This document shows positions 43,314 to 53,090 of a DNA stretch of 64,000 nt, piece by piece. The DNA is from an uncultured Anaerosolibacter sp. (GTDB taxonomy: Bacteria; Bacillota_A; Clostridia; Peptostreptococcales; Thermotaleaceae). Made by a program: the position numbers and the translations under genes. Numbering within the stretch: position 1 is the stretch's first letter; every line of letters starts with the position of its first letter. The stretch spans positions 7,511 to 71,510 of the forward strand of contig CALECF010000032.1 in NCBI GenBank assembly GCA_937948705.1. Direction: 5' to 3'. A model generated the notes under the pieces. That model was given only the letters and a program-made list of their open reading frames with translations, was not told where the DNA came from and made no database searches.

Positions 43314-43976
43314 ATGACATATTCTTTCAAGGTAATCATTACTTATTTGATAATCCTATTCCTCTTTAGGCTTCTAGGGAAGCGAGCCAGCAGCCAGTTG
43401 ACGAATTATGATTTAGCAAATCTATTTATTTTAAGTGCCATAGCGGCAGGACCACTAGTTACGGAAAGCTTTGGTCAGGCGCTGGTTGGCATGGTTATAT
43501 TTACAGGACTACATCTTCTATTAAGGCTTCTGGGTACAAATCATCGTATGCAGGAGTATATTCAGGGAAAATCTAAAATGTTGATCCATAGAGGAAAAGT
43601 TTCTGAGGAAAATCTAAAATCGGCCAAGGTCAGTTTGGGGGAGCTCATAGATGAGCTCAAAAGATTAGGATATGCCAATGTGGCCGATGTGGAGTTCGCA
43701 ATCCTAGAGAATACAGGTCAGATGAACGTTGTGCCTAAGAAAAAAGGCAGAAATTCCATGGTGAAAGAAATCAGTGCAGCAAGAAAAGGGCAGGAGATTC
43801 CTTTGCCCCTGATCATTTCTCAAAGGGTATTACAGGATAACCTAGATTATGCAGGTTTAAGGATAGAGTGGCTACTGGATAAATTAAAGGAACAGGGAAT
43901 CGAAAGCATCAAAGAAGTAGCATTGGCCACGGTGAATGGTGAGGCCCAGATTTATGTAGAGAGAGTAAAGAAGTAA
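43314..43976 (+). CDS. DUF421 family membrane protein (YetF/YrbG-like)
   Basis: Three N-terminal hydrophobic segments with LGKRASSQLTNYDLANLFIL are followed by a cytoplasmic domain (about residues 85-220) with LIHRGKVSEENLKSAKVSLG, the DUF421 signature. Such proteins occur widely in spore formers; the function is unknown. AGGAGGG at 43303-43309 fixes ATG 43314, 15 codons into a longer frame. The C-terminus (about 160-220) is extended with a second alpha/beta region. Confidence 0.82.
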   Translation: MTYSFKVIITYLIILFLFRLLGKRASSQLTNYDLANLFILSAIAAGPLVTESFGQALVGMVIFTGLHLLLRLLGTNHRMQEYIQGKSKMLIHRGKVSEENLKSAKVSLGELIDELKRLGYANVADVEFAILENTGQMNVVPKKKGRNSMVKEISAARKGQEIPLPLIISQRVLQDNLDYAGLRIEWLLDKLKEQGIESIKEVALATVNGEAQIYVERVKK

Positions 43977-44130
43977 AAAAGACAACTACGAATAAAATAA
44001 TAGATATGCAAATAAATATTCGTAAATTCATTGACGAGAAGGGCTGTATTTGATAGTATAAGCTGTGGATGTTCGGAAATAAAGATAGAAGAACGAAAGA
44101 AAGTTAGCGTACACTTTATCATAAGCGTAA

Positions 44131-45432
<1,302 letters not shown>

Positions 45433-45435
45433 GGA

Positions 45436-45568
45436 GGTTAGCGGTTGGCAGTTAGCCGTTAGCAGTAAAACAATTAAATACAAGATGTAGATCCATATAA
45501 AAACCACAAAGATAATAAATCCTTGTGGTTTTTTCATATTAAACCGCTAACCTGCTAACTGCTAACCG
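45436..45568. repeat. Inverted repeat with GTTAGC-type octamer arms
   Basis: The left arm (45436-45466) contains GGTTAGCGG, GTTAGCCG and TTAGCAG; the right arm (45541-45568) contains CCGCTAACC, TGCTAAC and TGCTAACC. The units repeat at about 8 bases in opposite orientation. The purA terminator sits between the arms. It resembles the element at 30209-30299. Confidence 0.7.
45499..45535 (+). terminator. Terminator of purA
   Basis: AAAACCACAA and TTGTGGTTTT pair over a 13-base AT-rich loop, with a T run at the end. Confidence 0.85.
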
Positions 45569-45636
45569 AGAAAATACTATATCAGCATATTGCGTAAATT
45601 TGTTGAAAAGGAAAAACAATGAAGAAACATAAAAAT

Positions 45637-45676
45637 AAAAAGAGACATGAGTCCACTGATCTCACATCCCTCTTCT
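45637..45676 (-). terminator. Terminator of the tRNA-Lys/tRNA-Thr transcript
   Basis: On the minus strand AGAGGGATGTGAG pairs with CTCATGTCTCT (two-base bulge, G-T pairs), followed by TTTTATTTTTATG. Confidence 0.75.
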
Positions 45677-45683
45677 TATGTAG

Positions 45684-45758
45684 TGGAGCTAGTGAAGGGA
45701 ATCGAACCCCCAACCTGCTGATTACAAGTCAGCTGCTCTACCGTTGAGCCACACTAGC
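45684..45758 (-). tRNA. tRNA-Thr (anticodon TGT)
   Basis: The 75-base cloverleaf starts GCTAGTG and ends CACTAGC-TCCA with an encoded CCA. The anticodon arm reads CTGAC-TTGTAAT-CAGCAG-type sequence with TGT, and the T arm has GGTTCGATTCC. TGT reads ACA and related threonine codons. It is 5 bases downstream of tRNA-Lys. Confidence 0.96.
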
Positions 45759-45763
45759 AAAGG

Positions 45764-45839
45764 TGGTGACCCATCCGCGGCTCGAACGCGGGACACCTTG
45801 ATTAAAAGTCAAGTGCTCTACCAGCTGAGCTAATGGGTC
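45764..45839 (-). tRNA. tRNA-Lys (anticodon TTT)
   Basis: The 76-base cloverleaf starts GACCCAT and ends ATGGGTC-ACCA. The anticodon loop CTTTTAA carries TTT, and the T arm contains GTTCGAGCC. It forms a pair with tRNA-Thr on one transcript. Confidence 0.97.
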
Positions 45840-45939
45840 ATACTGTTTGGTACCACAGTTATATATATTACAGGATACAACAGTATAAGTCAACATGAAA
45901 TGACAGATCTTTTTTTAGAAAAATCTTTATAATCAGGAT

Positions 45940-46932
45940 CTATTTCTCCCAGCGTAAATCCTTGCCATAGAACTTAAGAATTGTAAATTCACCGAAAATC
46001 CTAGATGAAACCCGCTGACTATAGATCGTCGCAACTTCCACAGGAGATAGGTTGGTTGAAATCAATATCTTCTTTCCTTGAATCAATCTGGAGTTGATGA
46101 TGTTGAAAATTTCAGTGTTGGTAAAGGCATTTGTCAGCTCTGTGCCTAAGTCATCAATAATCAAGAGGTCACAGTCAAATAAAAGCTGATACGCCATTTC
46201 AACATCGGGGGTTCTGTTATTATTGAATTTATAATTCTCCAGAATCTCTAAAATCTTAAAGGCCGTCTGATAAATAACGATGTGACCCTTATCCAGTAGG
46301 GACTTAGCAATACAATTGCACATAAACGTCTTTCCAAGCCCTGTGGAGCCATAAAAGAATAAGTTTTCTTTTGGATTTCGATCAAAGTTAATCGTGAAAC
46401 CCTCCGCAATGCTCAGGATGTTGTGCATATTCTGTTTTGGAGATAGATCTTCATCCTTATATTTACTATCAGAGAAGATATCTAGATTAAAGGACTGAAA
46501 ATTTTCTTTGGCCAAGACCTTAGACATATTAGACATTTCATAGGCGTGATTAATGAGACGCTGTTTAAAGCAGTTGCATTTCTGACCCTCCGTTGAAAAT
46601 CCAGTATCTTTGCAGGCAGGACATTGATAATTTAACTCCAGGTAATTTAAAGGAAAATTGCTTTCTGTCATCAATATCGCCTTATCCTGTTTTAGTAGAT
46701 CCATTTTCTCTTTGATTTCCAGCAAAGCCTGTTCATGATTTTCAGGGTGGGTTAAAATGACCTTGGCCACCATCATGCCTGTTCTTGAAATTTCTTCATC
46801 GATTTGTTTTATTTTGGGAACCAGACTATATACATGTTGTTTTCTTTTCTCTAATTCTCTATATTCATGATCTCTAATCTTCTCATAGCCGCGCAATATT
46901 TCTTTGACAAATGGATTATGCAAGGTGAACAC
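45940..46932 (-). CDS. DnaC/DnaI-type helicase loader ATPase
   Basis: The N-terminal half is helical, followed by a zinc-binding cluster CPAC (Cys104, Cys107) with CNC (Cys119, Cys121), as in DnaI. The AAA+ domain has Walker A GSTGLGKT (about 195) and Walker B LLIIDDLGTE. It should load or remodel the DnaB helicase during initiation or restart. It is encoded 5 bases downstream of the DnaD-domain gene. The length of 330 is usual for clostridial DnaC-like proteins. Confidence 0.92.
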   Translation of the reverse strand: MFTLHNPFVKEILRGYEKIRDHEYRELEKRKQHVYSLVPKIKQIDEEISRTGMMVAKVILTHPENHEQALLEIKEKMDLLKQDKAILMTESNFPLNYLELNYQCPACKDTGFSTEGQKCNCFKQRLINHAYEMSNMSKVLAKENFQSFNLDIFSDSKYKDEDLSPKQNMHNILSIAEGFTINFDRNPKENLFFYGSTGLGKTFMCNCIAKSLLDKGHIVIYQTAFKILEILENYKFNNNRTPDVEMAYQLLFDCDLLIIDDLGTELTNAFTNTEIFNIINSRLIQGKKILISTNLSPVEVATIYSQRVSSRIFGEFTILKFYGKDLRWEK

Positions 46933-46937
46933 CTACC

Positions 46938-47996
46938 CTATTTCTTATTTCTCAGTAATTCTTCGAGTTCTTCATTGGTATATTGGAATGAGGGTTGCTC
47001 AAAATTATGAAATCTGTTATTTGTTGGCTTTACTGGTTTCTTGGACAATGGCTTGTCCACAGGACGATGCTCAGGGATATCTTCAACGGATTTTACATTA
47101 CCAGTTTTCCAAGCAGCCAAAATACTATTTATGTAATTGATATTGGGGTTAGAGGTCTTCTTAGAGTTTTCACAGGCTTTCAGAATGATCTCCAGACTAA
47201 ATTCCCAATCATCGAACCAAGTATCCATTGTTTTCTTTTCTGCTTCTGAAGGCTCGCGAAAATTAAAACCAAGAGCTTTAAAAATCTTATCATATTGGAC
47301 ATATCGTCCATCGGTTTTAGAAAGGTGTTCCTCCAGCTTCTCAGCTGTTGTAATCCCGTTATCATACCAGTTTCGGATGACAGCCCCTACATATTTTATG
47401 TTCTTAATTTTTTTCTGCTGTATACAGTACATAAAGGCCTGGACAATAAGATCAGGGTCCATATTATAATTATAAATCCATTCTAGAACCTTCATCATCT
47501 CATTAGGCACGAGGCTTCTGCGTACCAGCTGATTGATCTGATAGAACATGTCCTTGACCTCAGGAACTTTGTTGGCTTCGATGAGATCCCCGGGTGAGGA
47601 GGCATATGTGCTTTTACCAGCATCTTCATCGTCACTTCTGATTTGTATACTTCTGAAATTATTATGTATGTATAGCTGCTTAAGGTTTAGAAATTCTACA
47701 ATGAATTGGGTTTTGTCATCTTCCTCTACATTGTGCTTTCGAATGATGCCCTTTTTCTCCCAGAAGTCCCAGGCATCCAATACATCGGAGAGAGGAATAC
47801 TCAGGTGTTTTGCAATGGTCAGGTTATTCAAAGATAAAGAAGTATCATCATCATGGGCATATTTATAACCTAATAGATAGACTTTCACGTAAGTTCCGTT
47901 GGCCATGGGCATAAAATCATTGATAAAAATGTTCTCAATAGGGGTCTCCCCCAAGTCAAAATCAGTTGTCTGTTTAATGAAGGGCATACATTTCAT
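46938..47996 (-). CDS. DnaD domain protein (replication initiation/restart)
   Basis: An N-terminal winged-helix region (YVKVYLLGYKYAHDDDTSLS, LTIAKHLSIPLSDVLDAWDF) is followed by two DnaD-type C-terminal domains: one at about residues 145-225 (FYQINQLVRRSLVPNEMMKV, YNMDPDLIVQAF) and one at about 240-320 (WFDDWEFSLEIILKACENS). DnaD/DnaB-type proteins act with DnaI in loading helicase in Firmicutes. GGGAGGATGAA precedes ATG 47996. It forms a transcript with the DnaC-like gene. Confidence 0.88.
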   Translation of the reverse strand: MKCMPFIKQTTDFDLGETPIENIFINDFMPMANGTYVKVYLLGYKYAHDDDTSLSLNNLTIAKHLSIPLSDVLDAWDFWEKKGIIRKHNVEEDDKTQFIVEFLNLKQLYIHNNFRSIQIRSDDEDAGKSTYASSPGDLIEANKVPEVKDMFYQINQLVRRSLVPNEMMKVLEWIYNYNMDPDLIVQAFMYCIQQKKIKNIKYVGAVIRNWYDNGITTAEKLEEHLSKTDGRYVQYDKIFKALGFNFREPSEAEKKTMDTWFDDWEFSLEIILKACENSKKTSNPNINYINSILAAWKTGNVKSVEDIPEHRPVDKPLSKKPVKPTNNRFHNFEQPSFQYTNEELEELLRNKK

Positions 47997-48141
47997 CCTC
48001 CCTTTCCTAGAGATATGGAGTAATTCTATTATATCATAACCTTGATGGAGAAATTAAGCCAGGGAAGAAAATATGTACATATTGGAAGAACCCTGACATA
48101 TAGTTATATAGGCACAAAAAATAGCATAGGGAGGGATTTTA

Positions 48142-49659
48142 TTGGTAAAGGTTAGACTTAGCAAGAGATTCAGAGCATTCACCATCGTATTTCTAATCTT
48201 ATCCTTATCTGTATTTGCAGCAAAATATCAAATGATAGAAAAGGTCACATCTGTTTATTCAGGTGTAAAGATACCCGCAGGAAAGAGTGTCAACGAGTAC
48301 GATATAACTGCCCAACTGGACCCCGTGGCGAAAATACTGACAGCCTCCCAAAAAGTAAGATATATGAACAACTCTAATCAGTCCTTCAATGCCATTTATT
48401 TTCACCTTTATCCTAATGCCTTTAAGTCGGAGCAAACAGCACCCTTTGAAAAGGGAGAGATGGAGCTTGCTTATCCCTCAGGATTTGAAGAAGGGAATAT
48501 TACCATTTCGTCTATCAAAAAAAACAATGAGGTATTGACCCATTTGATTATGGGCAAGGGTGATACCATTTTAAAGGTAAACCTAGGGAAACCGTTGGAA
48601 CCAGGCGTAGCCATCGAAATGGAAATGGAGTATACAGTGAAAATCCCCCCTAGCTATGGCCGATTCGGTTATGGAGAACATACCATCAGTATTGCCAATT
48701 GGTATCCCATTGCATCTGTATTTGATCATAGGGGCTGGAACCTAGAACCTTATTATGCCATAGGAGACCCCTTTTATAGCGATGCAGCAAACTATAGGGT
48801 TTCATTAGCTTTACCGGCACAATATACCCTAGCTACCACAGGCAATATTACAAAAAAAGAAAACAAAGATGGAAATGTCGTATGGACCATGGATGTTAAA
48901 GCAGTTCGAGACTTTGCTATGATCACCAGTGATCGGTTTAAGATGTTGGAAGATAAAGTAGATGGTGTAAAAGTATTTTCTTATTACTTTGAGGACGAGA
49001 ATGCAGAACTGGCATTAGAGACAGCAGTGGACTCTATTAAAATATTTAATGAGAGTTTCGGAAAATATCCCTATGAACAGTTCTCCGTAGCAGCAGCTGA
49101 TTTCTTTATAGGCGGTATGGAGTATCCTAATCTTGTCTTTATCGATGAGGGACTTTATCGAAATGAGCGAAAGGATATTCTAGAGTATGTCATCGCCCAT
49201 GAGGCCGCCCATCAATGGTGGTATGGTATTGTAGGGAATGATGAGGTCAATGAGCCATGGTTAGATGAGGCCCTAACGGAGTATTCTACCCTCCTTTACT
49301 ACGAGAAAAAATATGGCAAAGACGTGAAGGATCAGATTTATAAAAACATGATTGTACGATACTATAATGCCTATCGCGATAACGAACCTAATGGAAATGA
49401 AGCAGTCTATCGAAGCGTAAGTAAGTTTAAGGATTCTATAGAATACCAAGTGATGGTGTATTACAAGGGTGCCATGTTTATAGAGCACTTAAGAAGTCGT
49501 CTAGGGGATGAACAATTCTTCAAGGTATTAAAGGTATATTTTGATAAGTATAAATTTAAAAATGCAGATACTGAGGGATTCATCAAAATCTGCGAACAAG
49601 TGACAGATAAGGAGTGGCGGGGAACCTTTCAAGAGTGGCTTCGATATGGAAAGGAATAA
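48142..49659 (+). CDS. M1 family zinc metallopeptidase
   Basis: A hydrophobic N-terminal signal/anchor (about residues 10-25) is followed by a beta-rich domain (VNEYDITAQLDPVAKIL) and the gluzincin site HEAAHQWW with the third ligand glutamate 19 residues later in LDEALTEYS. These are the M1 aminopeptidase signatures. The GxMEN exopeptidase motif appears as GGMEYPN, so the substrate preference may differ. It should act outside the membrane. The start is TTG 48142 with GGGAGGG six bases before. Confidence 0.9.
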   Translation: MVKVRLSKRFRAFTIVFLILSLSVFAAKYQMIEKVTSVYSGVKIPAGKSVNEYDITAQLDPVAKILTASQKVRYMNNSNQSFNAIYFHLYPNAFKSEQTAPFEKGEMELAYPSGFEEGNITISSIKKNNEVLTHLIMGKGDTILKVNLGKPLEPGVAIEMEMEYTVKIPPSYGRFGYGEHTISIANWYPIASVFDHRGWNLEPYYAIGDPFYSDAANYRVSLALPAQYTLATTGNITKKENKDGNVVWTMDVKAVRDFAMITSDRFKMLEDKVDGVKVFSYYFEDENAELALETAVDSIKIFNESFGKYPYEQFSVAAADFFIGGMEYPNLVFIDEGLYRNERKDILEYVIAHEAAHQWWYGIVGNDEVNEPWLDEALTEYSTLLYYEKKYGKDVKDQIYKNMIVRYYNAYRDNEPNGNEAVYRSVSKFKDSIEYQVMVYYKGAMFIEHLRSRLGDEQFFKVLKVYFDKYKFKNADTEGFIKICEQVTDKEWRGTFQEWLRYGKE

Positions 49660-49779
49660 TTTAGATATTTTCACATACAATAATGAAACAGGTTGTCCAT
49701 ATTATGGAAGAATTTCAGTAAAAAGGATATGATTATAAATGATGTCGGAATAGGACGAATATCATTACCCAGTTAGGGG

Positions 49780-49808
49780 TTGATTAAACAAATGAGTATT
49801 GATATAAT
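49780..49808 (+). promoter_or_regulatory. SigA-type promoter before the M23 peptidase gene
   Basis: TTGATT (49780-49785), a 17-base spacer and TATAAT (49803-49808). The WalR box lies just downstream. Confidence 0.75.
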
Positions 49809-49824
49809 GAAAAAGCTTAGGAAT

Positions 49825-49841
49825 ATTACATAAATGTTACA
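49825..49841 (-). promoter_or_regulatory. WalR binding box
   Basis: The minus strand reads TGTAAC-ATTTA-TGTAAT, a perfect match to the WalR (YycF) consensus TGTWAH-N5-TGTWAH. It lies 16 bases downstream of the -10, near +11 to +27, a position suited to repression if that promoter is used. Confidence 0.7.
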
Positions 49842-49921
49842 AAAATGAAAATAGGATCATTAACATTTGTGGAAATAGAAGCAGTGAAAAACAATAGAAA
49901 AATTAGAAGGGAGTTTTTTCA

Positions 49922-51349
49922 ATGCCGAACAGCAAATTCCCTGAGCAGGTAAAGCGGGTCATTTCACAAGCCAGTATACGACTAAGAAGATACGTTGCAC
50001 GTTTTGCTCATATGAGTCAAAAAGATCGACGTAAAATAGCCATAGCATCCATATCAGCAGTGACTGTGTGCCTCCTAGCCATCTTCATCTATGCTCAGAA
50101 CACAGCTTATACCGTAAAGGTCGATGGAAAGATGGTAGGAATTGTCCGTGAAAAGGAAGAGTTTTCTAAACTTATTGAAACCATGCAGGCAAATCTGCAT
50201 CGTACATATAATCGACAAATTGTGCTTAATCAAACCATTGTCTATGAGAAAACGAGAGCTAAGAAAAAAGAGCTTACGGGATCTGATGCGCTAAAGGCGG
50301 CAGTAACAGATATGATGCATTTTCAAATGAAGGCTTTTGGGATCAAGGCAAATGATAAGGTGATTGCTACCTTATCCTCTAAACAAGAGGCTCAGAAGGT
50401 ATTAGACCAAGTCAAAAGTGCGTATACAGGTGACGAAAAGAATAGCTATGCCCAGGTATCCTTTGGAGAAACGGTTGAAATCATAGAGGTAGATGCAGAA
50501 TTTAGTGAGGTTAGAACCGCTGAGGAAGCTCTAAAGCGAATTCAACAGGGAACTGACGAAATAAAGGTTCATGAGGTTCAACGTGGGGAAAGCCTTTGGA
50601 GTATCGCCAAAACCTATGGTTTAAAGGTAGAAGCATTGCAGGCTGCAAACCCAGGCATGAATCCAGAGAAGCTTCAGTTAAAGCAAAAAATTAATTTAGT
50701 TATGGCAAAGCCACTTCTAACCGTGGCTACGGTTGAGAAGGTAAGATACGAGGAAAAGATTACCCGGGAGATTGTCATGGAAGATACATCGGCTCTCTAT
50801 AAGGGTGATAAAAAGATAAAGGTTGCGGGAAAAGATGGAGCAAGGGAAGTTTTTGCTGAGGTAGTGTGCCAAAATGGTGTAGAGGTGGAGAGAAAAATCT
50901 TAGAAGAAAAGATTATTTCTCAACCAGAGAAGCAAATTGTTCTTCAAGGTACAAAGGCGAAACCGTTAACAGTAGCCAGCGGTTCCTTTGGAAATCCAGC
51001 TAGGGGAGCCCTTACATCTAGATTCGGCTGGAGATGGGGAAGAAAGCACGAGGGAATTGATGTAGCAGCAAAGATAGGAACACCTATTTATGCGTCAGAT
51101 GGAGGAAAAGTAAGCTTCTCAGGTACGCAGAGCGGGTATGGAAAAGTAGTTATTATCGATCATGGCAATGGGTTACAGACGGTCTATGGTCATAATAACA
51201 AGAACTTAGTTGCTAAGGGTGATAAGGTATTTAAGGGGCAAAAAATTGCTGAAGTAGGAAATACAGGTCGGAGTACAGGACCCCACGTTCATTTTGAAAT
51301 TCGAAAGAATGGAAAGCCTGTAAACCCATTATCATATGTAAAATATTAA
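49922..51349 (+). CDS. Membrane-anchored LysM-G5-M23 peptidoglycan endopeptidase
   Basis: A transmembrane segment (about residues 40-58) is followed by a LysM domain (VHEVQRGESLWSIAKTYGLK, about 218-262), a G5 domain (LLTVATVEKVRYEEKITREI onward), and a C-terminal M23 metallopeptidase (about 365-470). The M23 zinc/catalytic residues appear in HEGIDVA, and GPHVHFEI. Such enzymes cut peptide cross-links of the wall. A WalR box lies 80 bases upstream, matching the known control of M23 hydrolases by WalRK. Confidence 0.93.
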   Translation: MPNSKFPEQVKRVISQASIRLRRYVARFAHMSQKDRRKIAIASISAVTVCLLAIFIYAQNTAYTVKVDGKMVGIVREKEEFSKLIETMQANLHRTYNRQIVLNQTIVYEKTRAKKKELTGSDALKAAVTDMMHFQMKAFGIKANDKVIATLSSKQEAQKVLDQVKSAYTGDEKNSYAQVSFGETVEIIEVDAEFSEVRTAEEALKRIQQGTDEIKVHEVQRGESLWSIAKTYGLKVEALQAANPGMNPEKLQLKQKINLVMAKPLLTVATVEKVRYEEKITREIVMEDTSALYKGDKKIKVAGKDGAREVFAEVVCQNGVEVERKILEEKIISQPEKQIVLQGTKAKPLTVASGSFGNPARGALTSRFGWRWGRKHEGIDVAAKIGTPIYASDGGKVSFSGTQSGYGKVVIIDHGNGLQTVYGHNNKNLVAKGDKVFKGQKIAEVGNTGRSTGPHVHFEIRKNGKPVNPLSYVKY

Positions 51350-51351
51350 TA

Positions 51352-51380
51352 AAAGCCTGGCGGCAAGCCAGGCTTTTTGT
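51352..51380 (+). terminator. Rho-independent terminator after the M23 gene
   Basis: AAAGCCTGGC and GCCAGGCTTT pair over GGCAA, followed by TTGTTTT. Confidence 0.92.
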
Positions 51381-51461
51381 TTTAGGCATGTGGAGCGCAG
51401 CGTTGCACTAGGGTAAGGTTGGGGATGGGGTGAACACTGTTGGCTCCTAGGAACGTATCCT

Positions 51462-52775
51462 CTATAAAAATAGAAACAACATCATCAGAAGACTTGGATC
51501 AAACCTCATGCCAGGATTTTGTCGCCTTGGCCAAGCAGGTCTTCGTCTAGGGTAAGTGGGCCGAGGGTTATTTTGATTTGGGGTAGTAGGGACAGGGATA
51601 TCCTGTACACCCAGGGCTTTGTTGATATTGATAATACCGGAGCCCTCTGCCGCCCTAGGTTCTCCAATGGCTACGGAAGTACTCATGATCTTATTCTTTA
51701 CCGATGCGGGAGAAAGATTTTCGTCTTGTTCGTACATAAGGGCGGCAACTCCAGCAACCATAGGGGATGCCATGGAAGTACCAGAGTGACTAACATAGGC
51801 CGTAGGACCTGTATTGGATAATGATGTAATATTTACCCCTGGCGCTACCACATCAGGCTTCATACTGTTACTAGGTGTAGGGCCTCTGCTGGAAAAATTG
51901 GCAACAAAATCATCGGAATAGGTGGAGGTACGATTGTCATCTACGGCACCCACGGTAATGACAGAAGGAGTTACTCCAGGAGTCGTGATGGTTCGTGGAT
52001 TAGGACCACTATTGCCTGCTGAAACAACAACGGTTAATCCACTTTGTACAGCGGCAGCGGCAGCTTTTGCTAGAGGGTCACTTTGGTAGCTTTTGTCAGC
52101 GGGAGAACCCAATGACATATTCATGACTTTGATATTGTATCGATTTTTATTGTCGATGACCCATTGGATACCAGCAAGGATATCAGAGGTGGTACCGCTG
52201 CCTTCTTCATCAAGAACTTTTACACCGATGATATTTGCTTCTGGTGCAATGCCCTTATAGCGTTCATTACTGAAGCCATTTCCCGCTGCAATGCCGGAGA
52301 CATGGGTTCCATGACCATCATCATCATAGGGTTGGGTGCGGTTGTTGATAAAGTCCTTAAATGCGACGATCCGATTGGTGGGTTTTACTAGATCCTGGTG
52401 GGGATAGACACCTGTATCCAAGATAGCAATGCCTACGCCTTTCCCAGTATAACCTGCCTCGTTTACCAAGCTTGCATTGGCTGCTAAGGAAGCAAAGTCC
52501 ATGCATTTAAATACTTTCGCATCATCATTGATGAATTGTACCATATGATGGGCAGCAATATGATCCACGGATTCTGCAGGAATTTCAGCAGCGATTGCTT
52601 GAATTGCAGGAAGTTCATATTTGATTTTTCCACCAGCTTTTTCAATACACTCCCGAATATGATCGCAATTGCCCTGGCTATATACAATGACAGATAGGGT
52701 TTGCTTAGATCCAGCAGCAATTCGCTTAAGAACGGTAGGATGAACAAATTTCTTTCTTACCATATTTTGGTTCAT
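51462..52775 (-). CDS. S8 family subtilisin-like serine protease
   Basis: An inhibitor-I9-like prodomain (about residues 25-95) precedes the subtilase domain with the catalytic Asp in AILDTGVYPHQDL, His in DDDGHGTHVSG, the oxyanion Asn in VSAGNSGP, and Ser in SGTSMASP. There is no classical signal peptide. The C-terminus is unusual: a Pro/Arg-rich segment (RPTYPRRRPAWPRRQNPG) and a final hydrophobic LLMMLFLFL. Such enzymes are found in spores or cytoplasm as well as outside. It is divergent from the MA-like peptidase gene. Confidence 0.92.
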   Translation of the reverse strand: MNQNMVRKKFVHPTVLKRIAAGSKQTLSVIVYSQGNCDHIRECIEKAGGKIKYELPAIQAIAAEIPAESVDHIAAHHMVQFINDDAKVFKCMDFASLAANASLVNEAGYTGKGVGIAILDTGVYPHQDLVKPTNRIVAFKDFINNRTQPYDDDGHGTHVSGIAAGNGFSNERYKGIAPEANIIGVKVLDEEGSGTTSDILAGIQWVIDNKNRYNIKVMNMSLGSPADKSYQSDPLAKAAAAAVQSGLTVVVSAGNSGPNPRTITTPGVTPSVITVGAVDDNRTSTYSDDFVANFSSRGPTPSNSMKPDVVAPGVNITSLSNTGPTAYVSHSGTSMASPMVAGVAALMYEQDENLSPASVKNKIMSTSVAIGEPRAAEGSGIININKALGVQDIPVPTTPNQNNPRPTYPRRRPAWPRRQNPGMRFDPSLLMMLFLFL

Positions 52776-52972
52776 TCAGCTCACTCCATATCATAAATTT
52801 TCTGGATATCTAAGAAATTGTAGTTTTCAATTTCCTAGGGAAAACAAATTGTCTGAAAAACAACCTTGTTCTTATAAGTGGGTTTCTCAGTATCAATCTA
52901 TGCCAGCATGTCACAAAGTGTTCGATATGGAGGAAAGCTTAAAGTTCTCTTCTGGAGGTTTTGGTAATCTAT
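52776..52972. other. Intergenic region between divergent protease genes
   Basis: No ORF or clear repeat. It should contain the promoter of the S8 gene, which I cannot place with confidence. Confidence 0.4.
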
Positions 52973-53020
52973 TGTAATTGTTTTGTAATGGTTGACATAA
53001 TACTGTAAAACATTTATCAT
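52973..53020 (+). promoter_or_regulatory. WalR box and adjacent promoter of the MA-like peptidase gene
   Basis: TGTAAT-TGTTT-TGTAAT (52973-52989) is a perfect WalR box on the coding strand. Two bases later TTGACA (52992-52997), a 17-base spacer and TATCAT (53015-53020) form a promoter. A box just upstream of -35 fits activation by WalR. Confidence 0.75.
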
Positions 53021-53090
53021 TTATGAAGAAAGCAAACATTCTCCTTCCCTATAGAACATATACATACTCTTATAAAGGGAGGGGATATAC

